Below the pieces are notes generated by a model, which was given only the letters and a program-made list of their open reading frames with translations, searched no databases and was not told the DNA's origin. Positions 1-8,300 of a stretch of 28,243 bases of DNA are shown here, one piece after another. The DNA is taken from positions 1 through 28,243 of the IMG/VR virus record IMGVR_UViG_3300033571_015157, one strand, 5' to 3'. The first letter of the stretch is position 1. Every line of letters begins with the position of its first letter. The translations under genes and the position numbers were made by a program. The DNA comes from a virus.

Positions 1-81
1 CCTGATGTTCCACTTGAACCGTTTGCACCTGATGTTCCACTTGAACCGTTTGCACCTGATGTTCCACTTGAACCGTTTGCA
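1..81 (-). repeat. 27-bp tandem repeat, three identical copies
   Basis: Three exact copies (1-27, 28-54, 55-81) inside the collagen-like gene, each encoding nine residues, GANGSSGTS. The copies are identical even at third codon positions, which points to recent duplication or slippage. The array may continue beyond the window. Confidence 0.95.
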
Positions 82-1118
82 CCTGATGTTCCTGAAGAAC
101 CTGACTCGCCTGATGTTCCTGATGTGCCATCCATTGCAGATGTACCAGATGTACCGTTTGTTCCCGATGATCCTGATGTGCCCGATGTACCATTTAATCC
201 TGATGTACCTGATGAGCCATTCCCCCCTGACGTTCCTGATGAGCCATTCCCCCCTGACGTTCCTGATGAGCCCGATGTTCCAGAAAGTCCAGATGTTCCC
301 GATGAACCCGAAAGTCCAGCAAGACCAGATGTTCCCGATGAACCCGAAAGTCCAGCAAGACCAGATGTTCCCGATGTTCCACGAGTTCCACTTGTACCTG
401 ATGAACCAGATATTCCACTTGTACCTGATGTTCCCCGTGCTCCACTTGTACCTGATGAACCTGCTAATCCAGCAAGTCCAGATGTTCCCGATGAACCTCG
501 TATTCCACTTGTGCCTGATGAACCTGATATTCCACTTGTACCCGACGCTCCTCTAGTTCCACTTGTACCCGATGAACCTATTATTCCACTTGTACCCGAT
601 GTGCCACGGACTCCACTCGTACCTGATGTTCCACGAGTTCCACTTGTGCCTGATGAACCCGATACTCCATTTGTACCCGATGAACCTGATGCTCCGCTTG
701 TACCGGATGTTCCACGGGCTCCACTTGTACCCGATGTTCCACGTGTTCCGCTTGTACCCGATGTTCCACGTGTTCCGCTTGTACCTGATGTTCCACTGAT
801 TCCTGAAGTTCCGTTTATTCCATCGGTTATGGGTATCCATGTAGATCCATCTGATCTATAGACTTTGGTATCACTTATATTATAATATAGTCCACCTAAA
901 ATTGGTGATGGGTTGGTTGAATACTTTGGTAATTGTAATTCTTGATTAACTACTGATCTATAAACATCTATTGTTCCCGAAATAGACAAGTGCTGTACTA
1001 TAGATCCAGTGCCATCTAACAAGGTTTTGTCATCGGATGGATCTGTTTGCATTAATCTAAAGAATGATTCTGATATGTATAAGTCGGATAGATCTCGTGT
1101 TATATTAGGATCAGCCAA
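1..1118 (-). CDS. Collagen-like (Gly-X-Y) phage virion/tail-fibre protein, C-terminus outside window
   Basis: Probable fibrous virion protein. The frame is open from a TTG at 1118 to the window edge, giving 372 complete codons with no stop. Residues 1-99 are non-repetitive and end in a GGLYYN...DGSTW stretch of the kind common in phage tail proteins. Residues 100-372 form 91 collagen triplets, with Gly first in all but one; the exception is Ala-Met-Asp at 328-330. X and Y are mostly Ser and Thr, with Asn, Ala, Arg, Leu and Ile, and the visible triplets contain no Lys. The TTG start was chosen because an in-frame TAA lies just upstream, no ATG lies between them, and GAGAG sits 7 nt before it. 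The next in-frame ATG (1052) would remove 22 residues. It is the last gene of the glycan block, downstream of two glycosyltransferase genes. Its base composition is clearly more GC-rich than its neighbours because of the Gly codons. A fibre role is inferred; a capsid decoration is also possible. Confidence 0.88.
   Translation of the reverse strand, partial: MADPNITRDLSDLYISESFFRLMQTDPSDDKTLLDGTGSIVQHLSISGTIDVYRSVVNQELQLPKYSTNPSPILGGLYYNISDTKVYRSDGSTWIPITDGINGTSGISGTSGTSGTRGTSGTSGTRGTSGTSGARGTSGTSGASGSSGTNGVSGSSGTSGTRGTSGTSGVRGTSGTSGIIGSSGTSGTRGASGTSGISGSSGTSGIRGSSGTSGLAGLAGSSGTSGARGTSGTSGISGSSGTSGTRGTSGTSGLAGLSGSSGTSGLAGLSGSSGTSGLSGTSGSSGTSGGNGSSGTSGGNGSSGTSGLNGTSGTSGSSGTNGTSGTSAMDGTSGTSGESGSSGTSGANGSSGTSGANGSSGTSGANGSSGTS
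208..261 (-). repeat. 27-bp tandem repeat, two identical copies
   Basis: Copies at 208-234 and 235-261 within the Gly-X-Y region, followed by a partial third. Each encodes three triplets that include Gly-Gly-Asn. Confidence 0.9.
291..362 (-). repeat. 36-bp tandem repeat, two identical copies
   Basis: Copies at 291-326 and 327-362. Each encodes four Gly-X-Y triplets, including a Gly-Leu-Ala and a Gly-Leu-Ser triplet. The period is a multiple of 9 nt, so the triplet register is preserved. Confidence 0.9.
732..785 (-). repeat. 27-bp tandem repeat, two identical copies
   Basis: Copies at 732-758 and 759-785 within the Gly-X-Y region. They encode Thr/Ser/Arg-rich triplets, including Gly-Thr-Arg and Gly-Thr-Ser. 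Confidence 0.9.
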
Positions 1119-1125
1119 TTTTTTT

Positions 1126-1130
1126 CTCTC
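1126..1130 (-). promoter_or_regulatory. Ribosome binding site (GAGAG) deciding the TTG start
   Basis: On the minus strand GAGAG is followed by seven A residues and then TTG. The spacing is normal for a Shine-Dalgarno site and supports TTG at 1118 over the internal ATG at 1052. Confidence 0.55.
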
Positions 1131-1184
1131 ATATTATAGTATAATACAATATACGGATATAACTAACATCTATAAATATATGAT

Positions 1185-1212
1185 ATTATATTTTATATCT
1201 TTATTTTTTCAA
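1185..1212 (-). promoter_or_regulatory. Candidate sigma70-type promoter for the collagen-like gene
   Basis: Minus-strand TTGAAA (1212-1207), a 16-nt spacer, then TATAAT (1190-1185), in the 114-nt gap between the heptosyltransferase stop and the collagen-like start. Transcription would begin near 1178, leaving a leader of about 60 nt. The match is good, but the gap is extremely AT-rich, so chance matches are likely. The rest of the gap shows nothing recognisable. Confidence 0.35.
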
Positions 1213-1232
1213 ATTTCACAAGAGTTTAACCA

Positions 1233-2381
1233 TCATTTTTTTATAATTTTATCCATTTCTCTTTTTACCATATTAAATGTAATAGTTTTTGTACATTCAA
1301 ATTGTCTATCAGTCCCCTTATGTTCTGGACACCAATTCCAATCTCCCGCATCTAAGCGAAATCGATTAAAACAACCATTACATGAATCGTCATTAAACAC
1401 TCTATAAACATCAGTTCCTAAAAATTCAGCTATTGGTGTGCTGAATCCAGATATTAATATCGTTGGTATATTTAACGACCATGCTAACCAACTGAGACCA
1501 GATCCTATCCCTATAAAAAATTCACACGATAATAGTTCTTCTATTAAATTTTCTATAGATCCAGATGGAAATTTTGTTGCACCAATTGGATTTTTATTAC
1601 CCATATACCCATCTTCCTCTTTGGATAATATTGTCACTTCATATCCATTGGCAATTAGGTAATCCGTGACTTCTTGCCATCCAGTCGGATTGTTCCAATA
1701 TTTTGCTTGAGAAGTTGAGTGTATAGCTATACCCACTTTTTTTTGTCTTTCTATTTTTGGTAAATTTAATTTTGCTTTAATATGCTTAAATTCCAAACCC
1801 AAAATATCAGTTGCTGTTTGTTGTAGTGATATTTTTTTAAAATCTTGTGGATTCTTCAAGTTATTGTAGTTGTCCAATTCATCATAATACCAACCTATAG
1901 TATACATTGCATATAAATCTGTAACAATGTTACCGGGTTCCACAAATTCCAATTCTGAGTATGTGTCTTTGAATAGGTGGTTCCAAAATGTAGAGCAAAT
2001 AACATGACAATCCCATTTTTTTCTAAATTCATCAATATAAGGAACCCAAGCTAATGTATCGCCCAATGATTTTGAATCTAAGGCTATATAAACTCGTTTT
2101 CCCGTAGCATTATATTTTTCATCATATAATAAACCATCTTCATCGTAAATTTTACAAGTATATCCTTCAAAATATTTTTTGTTTGTTTTAGCCCAACAAT
2201 TTGAATTTACTTCCGTTCTAAATTCACAATGATTATTGGAATTCCAAAATTCAACAATAAATTTTTTATGAATTTGACTCTTTATTTCAATATACGCACC
2301 ATCTACAAAATGATTTATAATATTTATTTTATTATTTTTATTTATTATGTTACTATTCATAGTAATATTTTCATATATCAT
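1233..2381 (-). CDS. TibC/BAHT-like O-heptosyltransferase (GT9 superfamily)
   Basis: Probable protein O-heptosyltransferase, transferring heptose from ADP-heptose to Ser residues of a repetitive protein, as bacterial autotransporter heptosyltransferases do. Numbering from the ATG at 2381 (382 aa), the N-terminal part carries SLGDTL (105-110), whose Asp fits the catalytic position of this fold. The C-terminal half has GIGSGLSWLAW (291-301), typical of GT9 nucleotide-sugar binding. A cysteine cluster follows at C334, C337, C351 and C363 (C-x2-C-x13-C-x11-C), resembling the iron-binding finger of the TibC family. The ATG at 2381 is preferred over TTG at 2387 because AAGG lies 6 nt before the ATG but directly abuts the TTG. 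It sits between a multidomain glycosyltransferase and a Ser/Thr-rich collagen-like gene, which suggests a virion-glycosylation role. No signal peptide is seen, so it should act in the cytoplasm. Sugar and acceptor are inferred. Confidence 0.85.
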   Translation of the reverse strand: MIYENITMNSNIINKNNKINIINHFVDGAYIEIKSQIHKKFIVEFWNSNNHCEFRTEVNSNCWAKTNKKYFEGYTCKIYDEDGLLYDEKYNATGKRVYIALDSKSLGDTLAWVPYIDEFRKKWDCHVICSTFWNHLFKDTYSELEFVEPGNIVTDLYAMYTIGWYYDELDNYNNLKNPQDFKKISLQQTATDILGLEFKHIKAKLNLPKIERQKKVGIAIHSTSQAKYWNNPTGWQEVTDYLIANGYEVTILSKEEDGYMGNKNPIGATKFPSGSIENLIEELLSCEFFIGIGSGLSWLAWSLNIPTILISGFSTPIAEFLGTDVYRVFNDDSCNGCFNRFRLDAGDWNWCPEHKGTDRQFECTKTITFNMVKREMDKIIKK

Positions 2382-2387
2382 ACTCAA

Positions 2388-2391
2388 CCTT
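2388..2391 (-). promoter_or_regulatory. Ribosome binding site (AAGG) deciding the ATG start at 2381
   Basis: AAGG on the minus strand is separated from the ATG by six bases (TTGAGT). The alternative TTG at 2387 immediately follows AAGG and would have no spacing. Confidence 0.5.
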
Positions 2392-2410
2392 AAAAAATGC
2401 TAAAAAATGC
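2391..2410 (-). repeat. 10-bp direct repeat in intergenic gap
   Basis: Two adjacent copies of plus-strand TAAAAAATGC (2391-2400, 2401-2410), in the 71-nt gap upstream of the heptosyltransferase gene. Function unknown. The gap also holds a short AT palindrome near 2439-2450 but no convincing promoter or terminator. Confidence 0.5.
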
Positions 2411-2452
2411 AGTAAACAGTTGTTATTTGGTCTTATTTAAATTATAATTTAG

Positions 2453-5380
2453 TTATAGTTTGTTTATTAGACTGTCTTCACCAAAATGTCTAAATAGTTC
2501 CTCATTAGTAAATACTTGCCTACCATTCAATTCATTTGCAAATTGTGCCTCAAAGTTTTTAATTTTTTTAAATTCAAACTTGTGAAAAACACTACCTTTT
2601 ACAATAGATGGGTTATTTGTCCAATTATTTATAGAACCTCCAACCCAATGGTAAATGTCACCATTCCATCTTATAGGGTGACGAAACATATTAGGGTATG
2701 GATTATACCAATAGTCCAAGTCTTCACAATTTATATTTTTAATTTCATTTTCTTGTGCATATAATGGATCGCAAAATGCTATTTGTGTCCAATCTGAACT
2801 CAATAGCTTATTAACGTGATATTCTAATCTGATGTTAGCTTTGCACTCCCAATCATCTTCTAAAAATAAAACTACATCATCATAATTTATCAATTTACGA
2901 ATCATATTAAACTTATCAACAAAATCAAATGGTTTATTACTATTAAAATGTATAGTATTATAGTTGTCACCAAAATATTTATTCATTAATTCATCTACAA
3001 ATTTTCTGTCTTCGGAAGACGACCTATCGTCTAATAACCAAGTTTTTTCTAATTTACTCGATAAGTTTGGATTTTTATCAAATAAATGTTTTAACATTAT
3101 TTCTAAATAGTTATTTCGTCTACCTGATGATATTATTAATATTGGCTTTTTAATTTCGTTATACATTTCATCCTTTAACCGCATAGTAACGTTGTTAAAA
3201 TCTCTATGGACAAGGTGATAATTACTTTCTTCCAATTTTTTTATCATTGAAATAATTTCATTTTCATTATATAGCGAGTTTGCTTCAAAGTATATTTTTT
3301 TGGGTCTTATATTTGTTTTTAACATGTTATTCAGAATAGTTATATCATTCCCTTCGGTATCTACTTTTAAAAAGTCAATATCAACTATACCATATCGATT
3401 AACCAATTCTTCAAATGAAATACATTCTATAGATTCACACTTTAATATATGTTCTAAATTTCTTTCTTTTAAAAATAAATCTATGCTAGGATGTGGGTTA
3501 TCTATTGAATTACATCCTTTAACCCATTCTGGAAAGTTATTAGCCTCAATATCTTCAAGTGAAATATAGTATACGTTTGTTGTGTAATTTGTATCAGATA
3601 TTGCTACGTTTATTTTTTTGTTATTGGATTTTTCAGGTAGTCTATTCAAATATATTTGCATTGGGTCTATTGATAGGCCAAATTTATCATCCCCCATATA
3701 TTCCACCATTGTTTCAAAATCGGAAGTTCCTATTTCTATGTAATCATACTTATTACCATTTTTTTGCCATTTATTGACTAAATCTATTAAAGATTCACCT
3801 TCTATTTGATTGGAATATGCCACCTTTGTAGTGTATCTAGCTTTTGGGTATCTACTAAAAACATCATTTAACCACAAATCGTAACCGTCCCAAGGAACCT
3901 TTTCTATTTTGTCTAAGTACCAATCTTTATGTTTATTTGGTATTAGATAAGCATGACATAAATCTTGATCTTTACCTGTTTCTAAGAATATGTCATTTAC
4001 TTGATTTTTATATCTAGACGGATTATTACCAAATGACACATAATAAATGTCATCATATTTTTCAAAATTACAGGCCTCAAATATAATACTCACAAATTCA
4101 TCTATCGAATATTCTATATTAGCATCAGCTTCAAATATTAATGTATAATCATAATCATCATTCATAGACTTTATCGCATTTATATGTGCTAAAAAACAAC
4201 CATAGTGTCTTCCTGTTAATGTACCAAAACCACTTTCAAGATATTTCGGTTTGTCTGATATTAAGTGTGGTCTTTTACAAAAATTTTTTGGTGGTATTTC
4301 ATCATATGGTGGATTTATGTGTTGTGTATATTCTATCCCGTAATCTGCTAATTTAGATATGTAATTTATACTTCTTATCTCTCTTTTATGAGTTGTATTT
4401 GTTAGTAGATGTATTGCCTGTATTCTCGGTTTCTTTTCTTGTATTTTGAGTACATTTAGAAGATTTCTTATGTTTTCATATTGAATATTTTTTATGTAAT
4501 TTACTCTACCATCATATTCATTATCATAGGTATCTAAATTTTTTATAAATGTCGGTAGTCCATAACTCAATGCTTCCTTTATAACCAATGGGTTTAATTC
4601 TAAATTTGAAGTAAAATAAAAAGCATCAGATGCTTTATAAAATTTTTCAACGTCATCTCGTTCACCATGCCAAACACAATTATCTGGGAAATTTTCCATC
4701 AAATCACCCCAATAATCTCTAAAATTTTCAGCCTGATTTCCTACGAAATGAAATTTTATAGGTTTATCTATTAATTTTTTTGCCAAATTTATAAGTTCAC
4801 CTTGATTTTTTCCAGGCGTAAATAATCCCACATTCAAAACATGTTTGTATTTTGAATCAAATCCTAATTCTTTTTTAGCTAAATCTTTATCATATTTAAC
4901 TTCTGTAATTGGATACTCCCAAATATCACAGATGGACTCATCAAATACCTCTATAAACTTTTTTTTACTCCATTCAGAAACCAAAACATATTTGTCAGCA
5001 CCAAAAACTATGTTAGATGGCTCGGTTAATGAGCCATGGGTTGTTACTACTATTGTATATTGTCTATTTTTTGAATATATTACATTCAAATCATCAGATG
5101 ATATAAAACTTTGAGGGATTTCTTGAAAGTGTATTACGTCAGGATTAATATTTGAGATTATTTCATGTATTTCCTTTTTATCATTGGATAGGGAATAAAA
5201 ATTATCCTTTAATAAATCTATTATTTTATTTCTCTGTACAACAAATACACCACCTGTTATATTTTGATATTCTATGAGATATATTTCATTTGTTTTTCTA
5301 AACTCTTCTATCATTTTTAATGTATATTGTGGTAGTCCACCAGTAGAAAGATGTGGTACTATGTATAGAATTTTTTTCAT
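2453..5380 (-). CDS. Four-domain glycan enzyme: GT4-like, GT25-like, FkbM methyltransferase, GT-A-like
   Basis: Large (975 aa) cytoplasmic-looking enzyme with four apparent domains. Residues 1-310 look like a GT-B/GT4 glycosyltransferase: an STGGLPQY loop (12-19), VGLFTPGKNQGE (184-195) and an E-x7-E-type stretch near 261-269. Residues about 319-530 resemble GT25/LPS-type glycosyltransferases, with GRHYGCFLAH (390-399) and an EADAN metal-site-like motif (417-421). Residues about 545-735 look like an FkbM-family SAM-dependent methyltransferase, with DYIEIGTSDFET (546-557) and FLKVDTEGND (670-679). Residues about 745-975 resemble a GT-A/GT2-like fold, with LLDDRSS (782-788) and LEDDW (840-844). 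The ATG at 5380 has GAGGG upstream. It starts 12 nt after the Mre11-Rad50 stop and precedes the heptosyltransferase, so it probably builds or extends and methylates a glycan. Domain families are recognised from motifs; substrates are unknown, and each domain's activity is unproven. Confidence 0.82.
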   Translation of the reverse strand: MKKILYIVPHLSTGGLPQYTLKMIEEFRKTNEIYLIEYQNITGGVFVVQRNKIIDLLKDNFYSLSNDKKEIHEIISNINPDVIHFQEIPQSFISSDDLNVIYSKNRQYTIVVTTHGSLTEPSNIVFGADKYVLVSEWSKKKFIEVFDESICDIWEYPITEVKYDKDLAKKELGFDSKYKHVLNVGLFTPGKNQGELINLAKKLIDKPIKFHFVGNQAENFRDYWGDLMENFPDNCVWHGERDDVEKFYKASDAFYFTSNLELNPLVIKEALSYGLPTFIKNLDTYDNEYDGRVNYIKNIQYENIRNLLNVLKIQEKKPRIQAIHLLTNTTHKREIRSINYISKLADYGIEYTQHINPPYDEIPPKNFCKRPHLISDKPKYLESGFGTLTGRHYGCFLAHINAIKSMNDDYDYTLIFEADANIEYSIDEFVSIIFEACNFEKYDDIYYVSFGNNPSRYKNQVNDIFLETGKDQDLCHAYLIPNKHKDWYLDKIEKVPWDGYDLWLNDVFSRYPKARYTTKVAYSNQIEGESLIDLVNKWQKNGNKYDYIEIGTSDFETMVEYMGDDKFGLSIDPMQIYLNRLPEKSNNKKINVAISDTNYTTNVYYISLEDIEANNFPEWVKGCNSIDNPHPSIDLFLKERNLEHILKCESIECISFEELVNRYGIVDIDFLKVDTEGNDITILNNMLKTNIRPKKIYFEANSLYNENEIISMIKKLEESNYHLVHRDFNNVTMRLKDEMYNEIKKPILIISSGRRNNYLEIMLKHLFDKNPNLSSKLEKTWLLDDRSSSEDRKFVDELMNKYFGDNYNTIHFNSNKPFDFVDKFNMIRKLINYDDVVLFLEDDWECKANIRLEYHVNKLLSSDWTQIAFCDPLYAQENEIKNINCEDLDYWYNPYPNMFRHPIRWNGDIYHWVGGSINNWTNNPSIVKGSVFHKFEFKKIKNFEAQFANELNGRQVFTNEELFRHFGEDSLINKL

Positions 5381-5392
5381 GTAACCCTCATT

Positions 5393-8300
5393 TTAAAAAT
5401 TTATTGCAGAATATCCATTTTCTTTTCTTATATCTATTTGACTATCTACTATATCACGTACAACATCAATATGGGATATTATTATAACAAATTCAAACTG
5501 TGTTTTTAGGTAGTCCAAGAATATAGAGAAATTGGTTAATATCGTGGAGTCCAAAGCGCCCAATCCTTCGTCTATAACTATAAAATTTGGTCTTGGTAAT
5601 GAAGAAACGTTTATTAAAGCAGCTCTTATCGCTAATGAAGCAATAAATTTTTCCATACCACTCGAAAGTTCCAATGCCCAATATCTCTCATCATCGTAGA
5701 CTATGTAAGTGTTTATACTTTTACCATCCGTGTCAAATAAAACTTGAAAATCTACTATGTTAGATAAAATCAAATTTGTTTCATTCTGAACTTTTGGTAA
5801 AGCTTCACTTATAAGTTGATATGGTACGCCGTTTCTATTAACGGCTTTTAAATAATAATCGTAGGCATAAAATTCTTCTTCCAAATCCTTTAACTTTTGT
5901 ATCGATTCTTCACAATCTTCTACTACCTGCTGATGTATTTTTATGTCACCACTATACTTGATTATATCATCGTCCATCATTTTAACGGAATTTAAGAGTG
6001 TAAATTTTACAATCTTTATTGCTTCTATTTCTTCACGTGTCTTCTTATTAGATAAAATAATTTCTTCATTTTGCTTAAATGTTTGTATACCGTACTCAAT
6101 TTTTTTTATTGAATCATCTATGTCATTTAGGGCATCCTTATTTGTATTTAAGCGTTTTTCTAAGTTGTATAATTCTTTTTGATAGAAAAATACATCATTT
6201 TCATATTTTCTAAGATTATCCAATTCCACATAAACACTCGACTCTGACTTAAATTTATCTTGTAAATCTTGAAGTTCCGTTTCTACAGAATTTAATTCCA
6301 TAGTTAATTCCTTCATTTTAAGTTCAGACTGTTTTGCATCTAAAACAAAGGCATTATTAACACAAAATTTACAATTTGGATCATATTCATGCGATGAAAG
6401 TGTATCCAATTTTAATTCACAGTGCTTTATTTCTGATTTAATGTTTCTAAGGTCAGATTCTTTTTTATTTATAGTACCACGTAATAAGTCTAAATTACTT
6501 CCCCTATCTACTAATTCTTGTTTGTTAAAAGATTCTACTACTTTTGTATACTTTATAAAAGATGCATTTGCATCACTAAGTTGTTCTACTATAGAATTCT
6601 TTTCTTTTTCTAACTTATCTTTTTTATCTAATTCAAATTTTAAGTCAGTCTCCATTTCTTCTATAGAAGCTAATGAAAAGTCTTCATTTATTTCTACCAA
6701 TCTTTTACTCAACTCCATTAGAGACGCATTTAAGGTTTCTATCGTCTCATTGGTAGTTTTTTTAGAGTCATAGACTTCATCTAATAATTTTGAATATTCT
6801 TTGAATTTTACCTTTGAATCAGCTATCTTTGATGAATAATCATGCTTACTAAATTCTTTTATTAGTGTCTGTACTTCTTTCACATCAGCTGATGCTATTG
6901 AATTTAATTCCTCAAACAAATCCAAATCTAAAAATTGAGCTAACAAATCCTTTCTATCTTTTTGAGCTTTGTCAACAAAATTGGTATTATTTCCTTGAAG
7001 TGACATTACTGTTATTATAAAGTCGTCATAAGTACCCAAATATTTTCTTATTATAAAATTGGTTGAATCTCTATCTTGACCGTTTAAAACAGTTTTTCCA
7101 TCTTCATCCTCAGACCAAAAATCAACATTTACCTTAACACTACCTTTTTTATCTCTGTTACCAACCCTCTCTATGAAGTAAGTTTTACCAGCTAAAGTCA
7201 ATTCCAATTTACATCTAAAATTATCTTTTTGATTATTCATTACTTGAGCTGCTTTATATGTTCGAGAGCATTTGTCAAAAATACAGAACATTATTGCATC
7301 TAATACAGATGACTTTCCACTAGCATTAGGTGCAAATAACCCATATACGCCGTTCATGTCCGTAAAATCTATAGTGTTACCATCTCCGTATGAGAACATA
7401 TTATCAAATTCAAATCTTACTGGTTGCCACACGAGATTTCTTACAATATCAGACTCGGAAATTTTTTTGTTTATTAAGCGATTTATAGACGATACTTTTT
7501 CTAATATTTCATCCGTTACATTATATCTGCTCTTTATGAAGTCTGATATTAACTTATTTTGGTGTTCCACATCACGTATATCACCAACAGGTGATTGTGT
7601 AGTTTGTATTTGTGATGTTAGTTTATTGCTTATCCTTTGGATTCTTACGTCTTCTATATTTGCCTTAGATTTTAATTCGGTTATTATATTGAATATGTCA
7701 GCATTTGATGTATTATTTGATTTTAAGCGTATACAATTTATTTTTGAATATTCGGTAGGATAACTTTTTACAACACCTTCATTAACTTCTACGGTGTGAT
7801 ATGCCCAATCATTTTGTATTCTAACGAACTTTGATTTATCATTTTTTATATCCCATTCAATTACACCATGTATCAAACCTTCACCGAAATTTTGTTGGAT
7901 AAGAGATCCAGCGTAGGCAAATTTACACTTTGAATCCAAGTATTGAAATTTGTGTATATCACCAAACATACCATAATCGAATCCAGAAAAAAGGTCAACT
8001 GTTATTTTATTATTATGCATTACTGTTCCAGTATCAGTAGTTGCCATATCAACAGCACCATGATACAACACAATTTTTTTGTTATCAGATACTACATCTT
8101 TTGCTAAAATAAAATTTTCTGATTCTTCATATACTGAATTAACAACAAAATCAATATTTTTTAAAGTATAAACTCCAGATTCTTTTAGATAAAATAACAT
8201 ATTGTAATCACTATCTATGAAATCTACTATTGGTGTTAGCGCATCTAACCTTGATGAATTATTAAGATTACAGTCGTGATTTCCTGCTATTAAAATAGTT

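Noticed and set aside
1-785. CRISPR-like repetition
   Set aside because: The repeats are contiguous and in codon register with no unique spacers, so they are collagen-coding tandem repeats.
5-861. Plus-strand open frames encoding Val-Pro-Asp and Met-Phe-His repeats
   Set aside because: They are reading-frame shadows of the minus-strand Gly-X-Y repeats; the minus frame has a sensible non-repetitive head and ribosome binding site and agrees with the direction of all neighbours.
1171-1178. Perfect T4 late promoter TATAAATA on the plus strand
   Set aside because: No plus-strand gene lies downstream, and the region is AT-only enough for chance matches. The same holds for the plus-strand TATAAATA at 20527-20534.
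2382-2387. TTG start for the heptosyltransferase at 2387
   Set aside because: AAGG directly abuts this TTG, while it is 6 nt from the ATG at 2381, which is therefore the better start.
5493-5681. Minus-strand 62-codon frame overlapping the Rad50 C-terminus
   Set aside because: Out-of-frame shadow of the Walker B and signature region.
7272-7763. Plus-strand 163-codon frame inside the Mre11-Rad50 gene
   Set aside because: It lies fully opposite the conserved P-loop region, has no recognisable motif and no ribosome binding site context, and no other plus-strand gene exists here.
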